Assembly (NCBI GenBank): GCA_965277275.1
Contig: CBDICG010000002.1
Span: 1,736,001 to 1,800,000, forward strand
Origin: HLUCCA09 sp965277275
GTDB lineage: Bacteria; Pseudomonadota; Alphaproteobacteria; Rhodobacterales; Rhodobacteraceae
DNA length: 64,000 nt
Direction of reading: 5' to 3'
The translations under genes and the position numbers were made by a program. Position 1 is the first letter of the stretch; every line of letters begins with the position of its first letter. The notes beneath the pieces are model-generated. The model was not told the origin of the DNA, ran no database searches, and saw only the letters and a program-made list of their open reading frames with translations. Below are positions 50,819 to 59,988 of this stretch, one piece after another.

Positions 50819-52876
50819 TCAGCCGGGATCGCTCAGGACGCGCAAAAAGGCCGGGCCAAACCGCGCGGCCTTCTGCGCATCCATGCCCGGCAACCGCGCA
50901 AGCGCGTCCTCCGTTTCGGGCCGGTGCTCTGCGATCTGGCGCAGGGTTGCGGCCTTCAAGGTCATGTACTTGCCGGTGCCATCCGCCCCGCGCGCCAGAT
51001 CCACCGCCGCTTCGGATAGCCTGTCGTAGAGCGCCGCGGCCTCTGTCCCGGCAAGCTTGCGACGGGAGGGATGCGGCGCGGCGTCGGTCTCGCCCGTCAG
51101 CACCTGGAGGAAAGACGCGCCGTAGCGCTCCAGCTTCTTTGCGCCGACGCCGCTGATCCGCGCCATCTCGTCGAGCGTGGCCGGGCGCTGTTCCGCCATC
51201 TCGATCAGCGTCCGGTCCGTGAAGACGACATAGGCCGGCACGCGCGCGGCCTCCGCCAAGGCACGCCGCTTGGCCTTCAGCGCCGAGAGCAGCGGCGCAT
51301 CCTCTTCGGAGACAAGCGCCTTTACCTGCGGGCGCGCCCGGTCACGCGTGAGCGCGTCACGCCGCAGGGTAATACTCGCCTCGCCCCGCAGCAGCGGGCG
51401 GGCGGCGGGTGTCATGCGCAGGGCACCGTGGCGCTCGGCATCCGGGCGCAGCAGGTCGTGGCCCATCATCTGCCGCAGGATTGCCTGCCACTGCCGCTTG
51501 TCCCATTCCCGCCCGACGCCGAAGGTCGGCAGATCGGCATGGCCATGGGTGCGGACCTTGTCCGTCTCAATCCCGAGCAACACGTCGATCAGGTGCCCAG
51601 CGCCAAAGCGTTCCTCCGTCCGGAGCGCGGCGGACAGCGCCATGCGGACCGGCGTGGTGCCATCGAACGTGTCGGGCGGGCTGTTGCAAAGATCGCAATT
51701 GCTGCAAGGCTCGGCCTCCTCGCCAAAGTAGCCCAGAAGCTGGCGGCGGCGGCAACCGAGCGCCTCCGCAAGGCCGAGGAGCGCGTTGAGCCTGCCATGA
51801 TCGGCGGCCTTGCGTGCGGGCGGGGCCAGGCCCTCGTCGATCTGCGTGCGGCGCAGGCGCACGTCGTCCGGCCCGTAGAGCGTGAGCGTTTCTGCGGGAG
51901 CGCCATCGCGGCCAGCGCGGCCGATCTCCTGGTAGTAGGCCTCGATGGATTTCGGCAGATCGGCATGGGCGACCCAGCGGATGTCCGGCTTGTCGACGCC
52001 CATCCCGAAGGCGACGGTCGCGACGACAATCAGCCCGTCCTCGCGCTGAAAGGCGGCTTCGACCTCGCGCCGGGCGTCAGCCTCCATCCCGCCGTGATAG
52101 GAGAGCGCGGCATGCCCGCTTTCCCGCAAGGCGGCGGCGAGGCTCTCTGTCTTGGCGCGCGTACCGCAATAGACGATGCCGGAGCGCCCTTTGCGCGCGG
52201 CCGCGAAGCCCAGGATCTGGCTGCGGGGCGACGCCTTGGGTGCGAACGCGAGGTGGATGTTGGGCCGGTCGAACCCGTGCAGGAAGGTGCGCGGCGGCGT
52301 CCCCTCGAAGAGCCGTTCGACGATCTCGTCGCGCGTTTCGGCGTCCGCAGTTGCGGTGAACGCCGCGAGCGGCACGCCCAGGGCGCGCCTAAGGGCACCG
52401 ATCCGCAGGTAGTCGGGGCGGAAATCGTGGCCCCACTGGCTGACACAATGCGCCTCGTCGACCGCGATCATCTGCACACCCGCGCGGCGCAAAACGTTGT
52501 CCATCGAACCGGAGGCGAGCCGTTCTGGCGCGAGGTAGAGCAGCTTCAGCCGCCCCGCATCGAGCGCGCGCCAGACGTCGTCGGTCTCTTCTTCGGTGTT
52601 GCCGGAGGTCAGTGCCCCGGCTTCCACTCCCACTTCGCGCAAAGCGCGGACCTGGTCGCGCATCAGGGCGATGAGAGGAGAAATGACCAGTGTCACCCCC
52701 TCGCGACAAAGCGCGGGCAACTGGAAACACAGGGATTTTCCGCCCCCCGTGGGCATGATCGCCAGCGCGTCCTCACCCGCGGTGACAGCAGCGACGATCT
52801 CGGCCTGACCGGGGCGGAACGCGTCAAAGCCGAAGACGTCGCGCAGGATGCGCTGAGGCTCGGCTGGTGGTGTCAT
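50819..52876 (-). CDS. recQ: ATP-dependent DNA helicase RecQ
   Basis: 685 residues. Walker A MPTGGGKSLCFQLPAL near 41-56, DEAH box VDEAHCVSQWGHDFRPDY, helicase C domain (IVYCGTRAKTESLA ... QEIGRAGRDG), the zinc-binding YFGEEAEPCSNCDLC, RQC, and C-terminal HRDC sequence, apparently two copies (about 525-595 and 620-680). It unwinds DNA in recombination and repair. It follows yggT by 19 bases. Confidence 0.95.
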   Translation of the reverse strand: MTPPAEPQRILRDVFGFDAFRPGQAEIVAAVTAGEDALAIMPTGGGKSLCFQLPALCREGVTLVISPLIALMRDQVRALREVGVEAGALTSGNTEEETDDVWRALDAGRLKLLYLAPERLASGSMDNVLRRAGVQMIAVDEAHCVSQWGHDFRPDYLRIGALRRALGVPLAAFTATADAETRDEIVERLFEGTPPRTFLHGFDRPNIHLAFAPKASPRSQILGFAAARKGRSGIVYCGTRAKTESLAAALRESGHAALSYHGGMEADARREVEAAFQREDGLIVVATVAFGMGVDKPDIRWVAHADLPKSIEAYYQEIGRAGRDGAPAETLTLYGPDDVRLRRTQIDEGLAPPARKAADHGRLNALLGLAEALGCRRRQLLGYFGEEAEPCSNCDLCNSPPDTFDGTTPVRMALSAALRTEERFGAGHLIDVLLGIETDKVRTHGHADLPTFGVGREWDKRQWQAILRQMMGHDLLRPDAERHGALRMTPAARPLLRGEASITLRRDALTRDRARPQVKALVSEEDAPLLSALKAKRRALAEAARVPAYVVFTDRTLIEMAEQRPATLDEMARISGVGAKKLERYGASFLQVLTGETDAAPHPSRRKLAGTEAAALYDRLSEAAVDLARGADGTGKYMTLKAATLRQIAEHRPETEDALARLPGMDAQKAARFGPAFLRVLSDPG

Positions 52877-52895
52877 TCCGGCCCGGCCACCCGCG

Positions 52896-53183
52896 TCAGC
52901 GCAGACCGAAGGCCGTCGGCAAGATGATGTCCTGCAGGGCGATCACGATCAGAAATGCGACCAGCGGCGCCAGGTCGAGCGGGCGCGTATCGGGCAGAAT
53001 GCGCCGGATCGGCCGGTAGATGGGCTCGAGCAGACGGTTCAGCCCGTCCCAGATCTGGCCCACCACGGGCTGCCGGTAGTTCAGCACGTTGAAGCTGATG
53101 AGCCAGCTCATGATGATGTGGACGATCATGATGAAGAAGACCGCGCTCAACACAAGCTGGAGGATTTCGTAGATGGCGAACAT
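52896..53183 (-). CDS. YggT family membrane protein
   Basis: 95 residues with two membrane helices and the family motif LSWLISFNVLNYRQP-V and DGLNRLLEPIYRPIRRILPD between them, ending LVAFLIVIALQDIILPTAFG. The family is linked to cell-shape, osmotic and division roles in other bacteria, without a firm biochemical activity. It precedes recQ. Confidence 0.92.
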   Translation of the reverse strand: MFAIYEILQLVLSAVFFIMIVHIIMSWLISFNVLNYRQPVVGQIWDGLNRLLEPIYRPIRRILPDTRPLDLAPLVAFLIVIALQDIILPTAFGLR

Positions 53184-53291
53184 CGCGGGGCCCTTCTTCA
53201 GTCGATCGTTGCGCGACAGAGGTAGGCTGCGGTGCGGGCCGGTGCAACCGCCACTTCGGCCAAAGGATAATGCCGGGCCGGTGGCAGCGGT

Positions 53292-53957
53292 CTATTCGGC
53301 CGCCGCCCGGACACTGTGGGCAACGCCGTAGCGGGCCAGAAACATCGACACCGCGCCGTCGGCAACGCGTTGGCACTCTTCAGGCGTGAAACCGCGCGTG
53401 ATCCCGAAGAGCATGCGCGGGAAGATATCTGCCTTGCACAATTCGGAGAACTGGTCCGCCGCGAGGGCAAAATCCTCGATCTCGAGCTCCCCGCGCGCAA
53501 CAGCGCGGCCAAAGTAATCCGCGAGGATATCGCGGCCCCGCTGCGGCCCGCAGAGCCAGAACTCCCGCCCGATCTGGGGAAACCGCTCGGCCTCGGCAAC
53601 GACAATCCGGAAGACGCCCCGCCCGAACGGCGACAGCACGAAGCCCATGATCCGGTCCGCCGCGAAACGCAGGACCTCTTGCGGCGGACGCGACATGTCG
53701 AGCTCTTCGAGGGCGTCGTCGGTCTGCCTGCGGCACTCGATCGAGGCGACCTCCATAAACAGAAGCCGTTTGTCGGGAAAGTAGGAATAGAGCGTGGCCT
53801 TCGACACGCCCGCTGCCCTTGCGATGTCATCGACGCTCGCGCCGTCGAACCCATGAGCGAGAAACACCTCGCGCGCGCCCGCAACGACCTGATCGTATTT
53901 CCTGCCGCGCTTGACGGCGGGCGCGTCTGTCCCTTTTGGGGGAAGCTGGGCGTTCAT
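53292..53957 (-). CDS. TetR family transcriptional regulator
   Basis: 221 residues from ATG 53957 with an AAGGAGAG-like ribosome site. HTH at about residues 22-68 (ASVDDIARAAGVSKATLYSY then FPDKRLL). The C-terminal ligand domain (TetR_C, AefR-like in appearance: FRIVVAEAERFPQIGREFW) follows. Divergent from the AEC carrier, so it may regulate that efflux or uptake gene. Confidence 0.92.
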   Translation of the reverse strand: MNAQLPPKGTDAPAVKRGRKYDQVVAGAREVFLAHGFDGASVDDIARAAGVSKATLYSYFPDKRLLFMEVASIECRRQTDDALEELDMSRPPQEVLRFAADRIMGFVLSPFGRGVFRIVVAEAERFPQIGREFWLCGPQRGRDILADYFGRAVARGELEIEDFALAADQFSELCKADIFPRMLFGITRGFTPEECQRVADGAVSMFLARYGVAHSVRAAAE

Positions 53958-54051
53958 GGGCTCTCCTTTGTCTGTCAGCTTAACCCGGCGGGGCGCGCTG
54001 GAGCAAGGCAACGGCTTGGCGCCCGCGCCCCGCTGGGCTAGGCGGGGGGCA

Positions 54052-54978
54052 ATGTTGGCGATCTTCTTTGAAACCCTGCCGTTCTTCGGCCTGATCGGTG
54101 TCGGCTACTGGGCCGGGCGGACGGGGTTCTTCACCCCGGAGGCCACGGCGTACCTGACGAAGTTCGTCTTCTACTTCGCGCTCTCTGCAATGCTCTTTCG
54201 CTTCTCGGCGGATCTGTCACTCGGCGAGATCGTCAGCCTGCCGTTCATCTACGCGTATCTGCTGGGCACCTTCGCCGTTTACCTGCTGGCCACGGGCGTG
54301 GCGCTGGTGCGCCGATTGCCCATCGACCAGACGGCCGTGGAAGCGCAGTGCGCGGTGATCGGCAACACGGGCTTTCTCGGTGTGCCGATGTTCGTGTTGC
54401 TGTTGGGGCCGCAGGCGATCGGCCCGCTGATGCTGCTTCTGGCGATGGATCTGATCGTGTTTTCGTCGCTCATCGTCATCCTGATCGTCGGCAGCCGGGA
54501 CGGGCGGGTGAGCCCTGCCATTCTGAAGACCGTCGGCATGGGCCTGCTGAAGAACCCGATGATCGTCTCGATTTCGGCGGGTCTCGCATGGTCGGCGCTC
54601 AACCTGCCCTTTCCCGACCCGCTGGAGAGCTTTCTGGGTCTGCTGGGCGCGGCGGCCACGCCGGGCGCGCTCTTTGCCATCGGTGCATCGCTGGCGGGCA
54701 AGAGCGCCGAGCGGGTGAGCGTGGCGCTCTGGCTCGCGACGGCCAAGCTGGTGCTGCATCCCGCTGCCGTTGCCGTCACGGCCCTGCTGATCTTCGATGT
54801 GGAGCCGTTCGCCGCGACCATCATGATCGCAGCCTCCGCGCTGCCCGTGGCAGGTAACGTCTACATCCTCGCCCAGCACTACGGTGTGGCTCCGGCGCGG
54901 GTCTCGGCCGCGATCCTGTTCTCGACCGTGGCGTCGATCGTGACCCTGCCGCTCATCATGGCGTGGCTCGGGGCCTAA
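54052..54978 (+). CDS. AEC family transporter (auxin efflux carrier/malonate transporter type)
   Basis: 308 residues from ATG 54052, with about ten membrane helices in two inverted halves. FFGLIGVGYWAGRTGFFTPE at the N-terminus and GNTGFLGVPMFVLLLGPQAI in the middle are typical of the family; APVAGN-like SALPVAGNVYILAQHYGVAP occurs near the end. Bacterial members move organic acids or amino acids. Divergent from the TetR gene. Confidence 0.9.
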   Translation: MLAIFFETLPFFGLIGVGYWAGRTGFFTPEATAYLTKFVFYFALSAMLFRFSADLSLGEIVSLPFIYAYLLGTFAVYLLATGVALVRRLPIDQTAVEAQCAVIGNTGFLGVPMFVLLLGPQAIGPLMLLLAMDLIVFSSLIVILIVGSRDGRVSPAILKTVGMGLLKNPMIVSISAGLAWSALNLPFPDPLESFLGLLGAAATPGALFAIGASLAGKSAERVSVALWLATAKLVLHPAAVAVTALLIFDVEPFAATIMIAASALPVAGNVYILAQHYGVAPARVSAAILFSTVASIVTLPLIMAWLGA

Positions 54979-55055
54979 GCCGCAGGGATTGCCTCAAATT
55001 CGCCATGTCCGGGTGTTTCCATATGGGCAACTATTGCGACCCGGAGCACACCGCC

Positions 55056-55484
55056 ATGTTTCGACCCGTCCGCCTCGTGATGATGATCATCTCGGCGTCA
55101 CTCTTGCTGGGCTTCACCGGCCTGCGGTTTGGCGCGCCCGCGCCCGCGCAGGCGTTCGCCGGTCACGAACAGAGGTTCGACGTGGCGATGCAAATCTACA
55201 GCAAGCTCTACGAGTTCGCCAACGACGCCCAGATACCCAGCTTCACCGGTCTCTATGATCCGGGGCCCCGCCCGCCCGAGGTGGGCCGCCCCGGCTTCTC
55301 GGATTCGAGCATGGGCCAGTCCCTGGCGGATCTGCGCGAACGGCAGACCGGGGTGAAGACAGGGCCGATGACCTATTCGGACATGATCAACGAAGTGCAG
55401 ACCAACATGCAGGCATTCGACCTCGACGGAGGTGCGTCCGGCGCACCCCCGGCGCAGCCACGGCGGATCGTCGTGGGAGAGTAG
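55056..55484 (+). CDS. Small membrane-anchored protein of unknown family (paralogue 1)
   Basis: 142 residues from ATG 55056 with a GGAG site nine bases upstream (an ATG at 55023 is possible). An N-terminal helix MFRPVRLVMMIISASLLLGF is a signal or anchor. The rest is soluble, with VGRPGFSDSSMGQSLADLRE in the middle and a short C-terminal RRIVVGE. No known domain was recognised. The adjacent gene is a clear paralogue with the same order of motifs. Confidence 0.7.
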   Translation: MFRPVRLVMMIISASLLLGFTGLRFGAPAPAQAFAGHEQRFDVAMQIYSKLYEFANDAQIPSFTGLYDPGPRPPEVGRPGFSDSSMGQSLADLRERQTGVKTGPMTYSDMINEVQTNMQAFDLDGGASGAPPAQPRRIVVGE

Positions 55485-55493
55485 GCCCATTCC

Positions 55494-55973
55494 ATGGTCG
55501 TCGGCGCCCTCTTTGGCCATCTGCGCAGGATCTTTCGCGGGCTTCTGATCGCCAGCGTGACGATGACCTTGCTCGGAGGAGCGATGCGCTTTCTCGCCCC
55601 GAGCCCGGAGGACATGTTCGGCGCGAACATCGTGACTGCCGACAGCACGCAAAGCTCGATCGAGCGGTTCTACCGGCTGCTCTACGATCTGGCGAACATC
55701 CCCCGGTTTCCCCACTATCCCGAGCTTTGGATCGAGGAGCCCGAGTACCTGCCGCCCGCAGTCGGCATGCCGGGGTTCTCCGAGAGCGCGATGGGGCAAT
55801 CCCTGAGCGATCTGCGGTCGCGGTTGGTCGGCGGCCCGCAAAACCCCGAGGGCGAGCTGGACCTGATCGACGCCATCGAGCACGAGCTTACCCGCCCCGA
55901 CTGGCGCGGCACCCCACCCATGGGCGGCCCCACCGCCCCGGCCGAGGCAAAACGCCTGCGCGTCGGCGAGTAG
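55494..55973 (+). CDS. Small membrane-anchored protein of unknown family (paralogue 2)
   Basis: 159 residues, nine bases after paralogue 1. An N-terminal helix (LRRIFRGLLIASVTMTLLGG) ends in AMRFLAPSPED, matching LRFGAPAPAQ in the first copy. The shared core YRLLYDLANIPRFPHYPELW and VGMPGFSESAMGQSLSDLRS and the C-terminal RLRVGE align without large gaps. Function unknown; both are predicted to face the periplasm. The pair probably arose by duplication and has diverged. Confidence 0.7.
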   Translation: MVVGALFGHLRRIFRGLLIASVTMTLLGGAMRFLAPSPEDMFGANIVTADSTQSSIERFYRLLYDLANIPRFPHYPELWIEEPEYLPPAVGMPGFSESAMGQSLSDLRSRLVGGPQNPEGELDLIDAIEHELTRPDWRGTPPMGGPTAPAEAKRLRVGE

Positions 55974-56039
55974 CCCCTTCCGCGTTTGCGCGCGCCATGG
56001 TTGAGTGCGGCAAGCCGCAGGGGCGCAAGGGGCTGACGA

Positions 56040-57419
56040 ATGGCGGAGACCGGACCAAGCACGAAGCGCCGCATCTGGGGCTGGTACTTCTTTGACTGGG
56101 CCAGTCAGCCGTACAACACCCTCCTCGTGACCTTCATCTTCGGGCCCTATGTCGTCGAGGTGCTGGGCGACGGCACCACGGCGCAGGTCGCCTGGGGCTA
56201 CGGGATCGGCGCGGCCGGCCTCGTGATCGCGGTGATGGCCCCGTTAATGGGCGCCATGGCCGACAAGGGCGGCGGGCGGATCGCGTGGATCGCAGCATTC
56301 TCGGTGCTTTATACCATTGGCGCGGCCGGTCTGTGGTTTGCCGCGCCGGACGACTTTCACCTCGTGCGCACCCTCTTCTTCTTCGCCCTCGGCCTCATCG
56401 GGATGGAGATGGCGACGATCTTCACCAATGCGATGCTCCCGGGCCTCGGCCCGCAGCGGGAGGTTGGCCGCATCTCTGGCAGCGGCTTTGCCTTTGGCTA
56501 TGTCGGGGGGCTCTTTGCACTGCTGATTATGCTGCTGTTCTTTGCGGAAAACGCTTCGGGCATGACGCTTCTGGGTCAGCCGCCCGCCTTCGGGCTCGAT
56601 GCCGATGCGAGGGAAGGGACGCGCTTTGTCGGCCCGTTCGTGGCGCTCTGGTTCGTGGTGTTCATGGTGCCGTTCTTTCTCTGGGTCCGGGAGCCGCCGC
56701 ACCCCAACGCGCTGTCGCTCGGCGCCGCCGTCCGGGCGGCGTGGCCGGAGCTGCGCGGCACCCTCGCCTCGCTGCCACGCCGCCCGTCTCTCTTTTCCTT
56801 TCTCGGCGCGTCGATGTTCTACCGCGACGCGCTGAACGGGTTCTACGCGTTCGGTGGGCTCATCGCGGCGGGTGTGCTCGGCTGGTCCGTCGTCGATCTC
56901 GGGATCTTCGGCATCCTCGCTATCGTCACCGCCGCGATCTTCGCGTGGATTGGCGGCCGGGCGGATGAGCGATTTGGCCCCAAGCCGGTGATCGTGGCCT
57001 GCGTGCTGGTGCTGACGGGGCTTGCCGTCGCTGTCGCGACCGTCTCGCGCGAGAGCGTGCTGTGGATCGCCGTCGGGCCGGACTCGTCGCTCCCGGATAT
57101 CGTCTTTTACATCATCGGGGCGGGCATCGGCGCGGCGGGCGGGGCGCTGCAATCGTCGTCGCGCTCGATGATGGTCCGCCAGTCGAACACAGCGCAGATG
57201 ACCGAAGCGTTCGGCCTGTACGCGCTGGCGGGAAAGGCCACATCATTTGCAGCACCGCTGCTCATCGGCCTCGCAACAGACATCACCGGATCGCAACAGG
57301 CGGGCATCACGCCGCTGATCGCGCTCTTTCTCATTGGCCTCGTTCTGCTAGTCTGGACCAAACCAAACGGAGCGCCCGACGAATGGACCTCACCGCCCGC
57401 CTCGCCGCCCTCTGCCTGA
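56040..57419 (+). CDS. MFS transporter, UMF1/Atg22-like
   Basis: 459 residues with twelve predicted membrane helices. It opens RRIWGWYFFDWASQPYNTLL, the UMF1 hallmark (W-x2-YDWANS-like), and has IFTNAMLPGLGPQREVGRIS in the first half. Members are poorly characterised; fungal Atg22 exports amino acids from the vacuole. Its 3' end overlaps the MepA gene by 37 bases. Confidence 0.88.
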   Translation: MAETGPSTKRRIWGWYFFDWASQPYNTLLVTFIFGPYVVEVLGDGTTAQVAWGYGIGAAGLVIAVMAPLMGAMADKGGGRIAWIAAFSVLYTIGAAGLWFAAPDDFHLVRTLFFFALGLIGMEMATIFTNAMLPGLGPQREVGRISGSGFAFGYVGGLFALLIMLLFFAENASGMTLLGQPPAFGLDADAREGTRFVGPFVALWFVVFMVPFFLWVREPPHPNALSLGAAVRAAWPELRGTLASLPRRPSLFSFLGASMFYRDALNGFYAFGGLIAAGVLGWSVVDLGIFGILAIVTAAIFAWIGGRADERFGPKPVIVACVLVLTGLAVAVATVSRESVLWIAVGPDSSLPDIVFYIIGAGIGAAGGALQSSSRSMMVRQSNTAQMTEAFGLYALAGKATSFAAPLLIGLATDITGSQQAGITPLIALFLIGLVLLVWTKPNGAPDEWTSPPASPPSA

Positions 57420-58291
57420 CACTTCTTGCGGCGCTGGCAATTTCGCAGCCCGCCGAGGCACAGTCTCGCGCTAACCAGCTCTTCGGCGCGAAATCCTCCG
57501 CCTCGTCGCAGCCCGCCGCTGCCATCGGCTCCTACGCCAAGGGCTGTGCGGCGGGTCTTGTCCGCCTGCCCGAGACAGGGCCGACATGGCAGGCCATGCG
57601 CCTGAGCCGGAACCGCAACTGGGGCCATCCGGAGGCGATCGACTTCATCGAGGAATTGTCGCGCTACGCGACAACCGTCGGCTGGCGCGGGCTCTACATC
57701 GGCGACATCTCGCAGCCGCGCGGCGGGCCGATGACATCCGGCCACCAGTCACACCAGATCGGGCTCGACATCGACATCTGGATGAAGCCCGCCACCCGGC
57801 TGAACCTGTCGCGCTCGGAGCGCGAGAACCTGTCGTCGATCAACGTGCGCTCGGCCGATCAGCGCGCCGTCAACCGCAACTGGACGCGGGCGCACCGCGA
57901 GATCCTGAAGGCGGCGGCCTCCGATCCGCGGGTCGACCGGGTGTTTGTCACGGCGCCCGCGAAGATCGAGATGTGCAAGACAGCCACCCGCGCCGATAAG
58001 GCATGGCTCCAGAAGATCCGGCCGATCTTCGGGCACAATTACCACTTCCACGTCCGGCTGAAATGCCCGCGCGGCGACCGCTACTGCGTAACGCAAAAGC
58101 CAACGGTTGCGGAGCTTTCCAAGGGTGGGAACGGGTGTGACGACACGCTGAACTGGTGGGTGACGGATTATCTCAACCCGCCGAAAAAGGTCGAGAAACC
58201 CGCCAAGCCCGCACCGCCGAAGCGGGGCGCGCGCTCCTACACCATGGCCGACCTCCCGCAGCAATGCGAACGCGTGCTGTCCTCGCGCTGA
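57383..58291 (+). CDS. mepA: Penicillin-insensitive murein endopeptidase MepA
   Basis: 302 residues from ATG 57383 (ribosome site GGAG at 57369), which begins a signal peptide MDLTARLAALCLTLLAALAI with cleavage near AEA-Q. Zinc-ligand regions GHQSHQIGLDIDIW and GHNYHFHVRLKCPRG are intact. MepA cuts D-Ala-meso-DAP cross-links in the periplasm. A basic Pro/Lys tail follows the catalytic domain. It overlaps genes at both ends (37 and 28 bases). Confidence 0.93.
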   Translation: MDLTARLAALCLTLLAALAISQPAEAQSRANQLFGAKSSASSQPAAAIGSYAKGCAAGLVRLPETGPTWQAMRLSRNRNWGHPEAIDFIEELSRYATTVGWRGLYIGDISQPRGGPMTSGHQSHQIGLDIDIWMKPATRLNLSRSERENLSSINVRSADQRAVNRNWTRAHREILKAAASDPRVDRVFVTAPAKIEMCKTATRADKAWLQKIRPIFGHNYHFHVRLKCPRGDRYCVTQKPTVAELSKGGNGCDDTLNWWVTDYLNPPKKVEKPAKPAPPKRGARSYTMADLPQQCERVLSSR

Positions 58292-59220
58292 GATACTTCA
58301 TCCTCAGCCTGTTCGCTGCGGTCAGCGTGCTTCTGGTCGGGGCCGTCGGAGCGCGCAGCCTCGCTCCAGCAACCGTCACGACACTGCCGCTGCCCTATTC
58401 CGGCCCGGGGGATGGCGGCTGGTCCGGCATCGACGTCTCGGCCGATGGCACGCGCTTCTGGGTCGTTACGGATCGGGGCAAGCGCACCGAAGGGACGCTA
58501 TTGCGGGATCAAGAGGGCACGCTCACTGCCATCGACGCTCCGCGCCCCGTATTTCTGCCGGGGCTGCGCGGCCCGCGGATCGGCGAGTATCCCGATGCCG
58601 AGGGGATCGTGGTGGATGACTTCGGCGCGCGCAGCTTCGTCGCCTTCGAGGGCTTCACCCGATTGCGGAGCTACGACCCGGACTGGACGCGCGCCGCGTG
58701 GATCCCCGATCCGCCGGACGCCCGGCTCTATCACCACAATCGCGGCTTCGAGGGCGTCGCGCGGGACAGCCTCGGGCGCCTCTACACCCTGCCCGAGCGC
58801 CCGCTGCAACGCGGTGCGCCGTTCCCGCTCTATCGCTTCACCAAACGCGCATGGATGGGACAGGGCGACTGGACGATCGCAACATGGATCACGAGTGAGC
58901 CCGGGTGGTACGCCGTCGGCGCGGACTTTGGGCCAGAGGGGCAGCTCTTCGTGCTGGAGCGGCGCTTTCACGGGATTGGTTTTGCCAGCCGCGTGCGCCG
59001 CTTCGATGTGGTGCACGCCGTCCCGAGCGCGACGCTCACGGGGCAGATCGTCTATCGCTCGGGGCTTGGCCAGCACGGCAATCTTGAGGGCATCGGCATC
59101 TGGCGCGATCCGGAAGGACGGCTCCGGGCCGTGATGGTATCCGACGACAATATGCGGGCCTATCAGCGCGCCGAAATGGTGGAGGTCATCCTCGCCCCGG
59201 TCGCACCACCCCCGGGATAG
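58264..59220 (+). CDS. Secreted esterase-like activity of phytase family protein
   Basis: 318 residues from ATG 58264; an N-terminal hydrophobic segment (LRYFILSLFAAVSVLLVGAV) acts as signal or anchor. The beta-propeller-like family is shown by GGWSGIDVSADGTRFWVVTD then RGKRTEG, EGIVVDDFGARSFVAFEGF and GNLEGIGIWRDPEGRLRAVM. The domain name comes from homologues; real substrates are mostly undefined. Overlaps mepA by 28 bases. Confidence 0.87.
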   Translation: MRTRAVLALRYFILSLFAAVSVLLVGAVGARSLAPATVTTLPLPYSGPGDGGWSGIDVSADGTRFWVVTDRGKRTEGTLLRDQEGTLTAIDAPRPVFLPGLRGPRIGEYPDAEGIVVDDFGARSFVAFEGFTRLRSYDPDWTRAAWIPDPPDARLYHHNRGFEGVARDSLGRLYTLPERPLQRGAPFPLYRFTKRAWMGQGDWTIATWITSEPGWYAVGADFGPEGQLFVLERRFHGIGFASRVRRFDVVHAVPSATLTGQIVYRSGLGQHGNLEGIGIWRDPEGRLRAVMVSDDNMRAYQRAEMVEVILAPVAPPPG

Positions 59221-59313
59221 GGCCTTGCATCCGGCGCTTGCAGGCGGTAGCGCACGGCGCCTCCGGCATAGGGCCGGACAAGTCTCCGCAACCTTGTAAA
59301 AACGGACCAGAAC

Positions 59314-59922
59314 ATGACCCGCCAACTCCTGCCCGGCATCCTCGCCATGGCCGCGATCGTCGTGGCCTCGAACATACTCGTGCAGTTCCTTCTGGGGGAC
59401 TGGCTGACATGGGGCGCGCTGACCTATCCGCTCGCCTTCCTCGTGACCGATGTGATGAACCGCGTCTACGGTGCCGCCCGCGCGCGGCAGGTTGTGTTCG
59501 CCGGCTTCCTCGTCGGTGTACTTTGCTCGCTCATCGCCGCGCAGTTCGACGCAACGACACTGCGCATCGCCATCGGGTCGGGCACAGCTTTCCTCGTGGC
59601 GCAGATGCTGGATGTCGGCATCTTCAACCGGCTGCGCGAGGGAGCATGGTGGCGGGCGCCGCTGGTCTCCACGCTGGTTGGCTCGACCGTCGATACGGCG
59701 CTCTTTTTCTCGATCGCGTTCTCGGCGGCGTTCAACGGGCTGGAACCGGCCAATGCCCCGACGTGGGCACAGGATACGCTTCCCCTGCTGGGCGCCGGGC
59801 CTGTCGCGCCGCTCTGGGTGTCGCTCGCGGTGGCGGATTGGGGCGTCAAGCTGGCGCTTGCGCTCATCGCGCTGGTGCCGTTCCGCCTGATCGTGGCGCG
59901 CGCGGCCGCTGCGCGCGCCTAG
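59314..59922 (+). CDS. Queuosine precursor transporter (VUT/YhhQ family)
   Basis: 202 residues with about six membrane helices. ILVQFLLGDWLTWGALTYPL, FLVTDVMNRVYG and VSTLVGSTVDTALFFSIAFS are typical of YhhQ, which imports preQ0/preQ1 for tRNA queuosine in Escherichia coli. The 93-base leader (59221-59313) contains a TCCGGC / GCCGGA stem but no convincing preQ1 riboswitch fold was recognised. Confidence 0.88.
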   Translation: MTRQLLPGILAMAAIVVASNILVQFLLGDWLTWGALTYPLAFLVTDVMNRVYGAARARQVVFAGFLVGVLCSLIAAQFDATTLRIAIGSGTAFLVAQMLDVGIFNRLREGAWWRAPLVSTLVGSTVDTALFFSIAFSAAFNGLEPANAPTWAQDTLPLLGAGPVAPLWVSLAVADWGVKLALALIALVPFRLIVARAAAARA

Positions 59923-59988
59923 CGCGGCCTGAGTGCGCGGCTTCGGAGCACCGGGGGAGCGCCCGCTCGGCCCTTCGACAGGGGGCAG

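Noticed and set aside
59221..59313. preQ1 riboswitch in the leader of the queuosine-precursor transporter
   Set aside because: An A-rich stretch and a stem exist, but the conserved preQ1-I loop and pseudoknot sequences could not be found.
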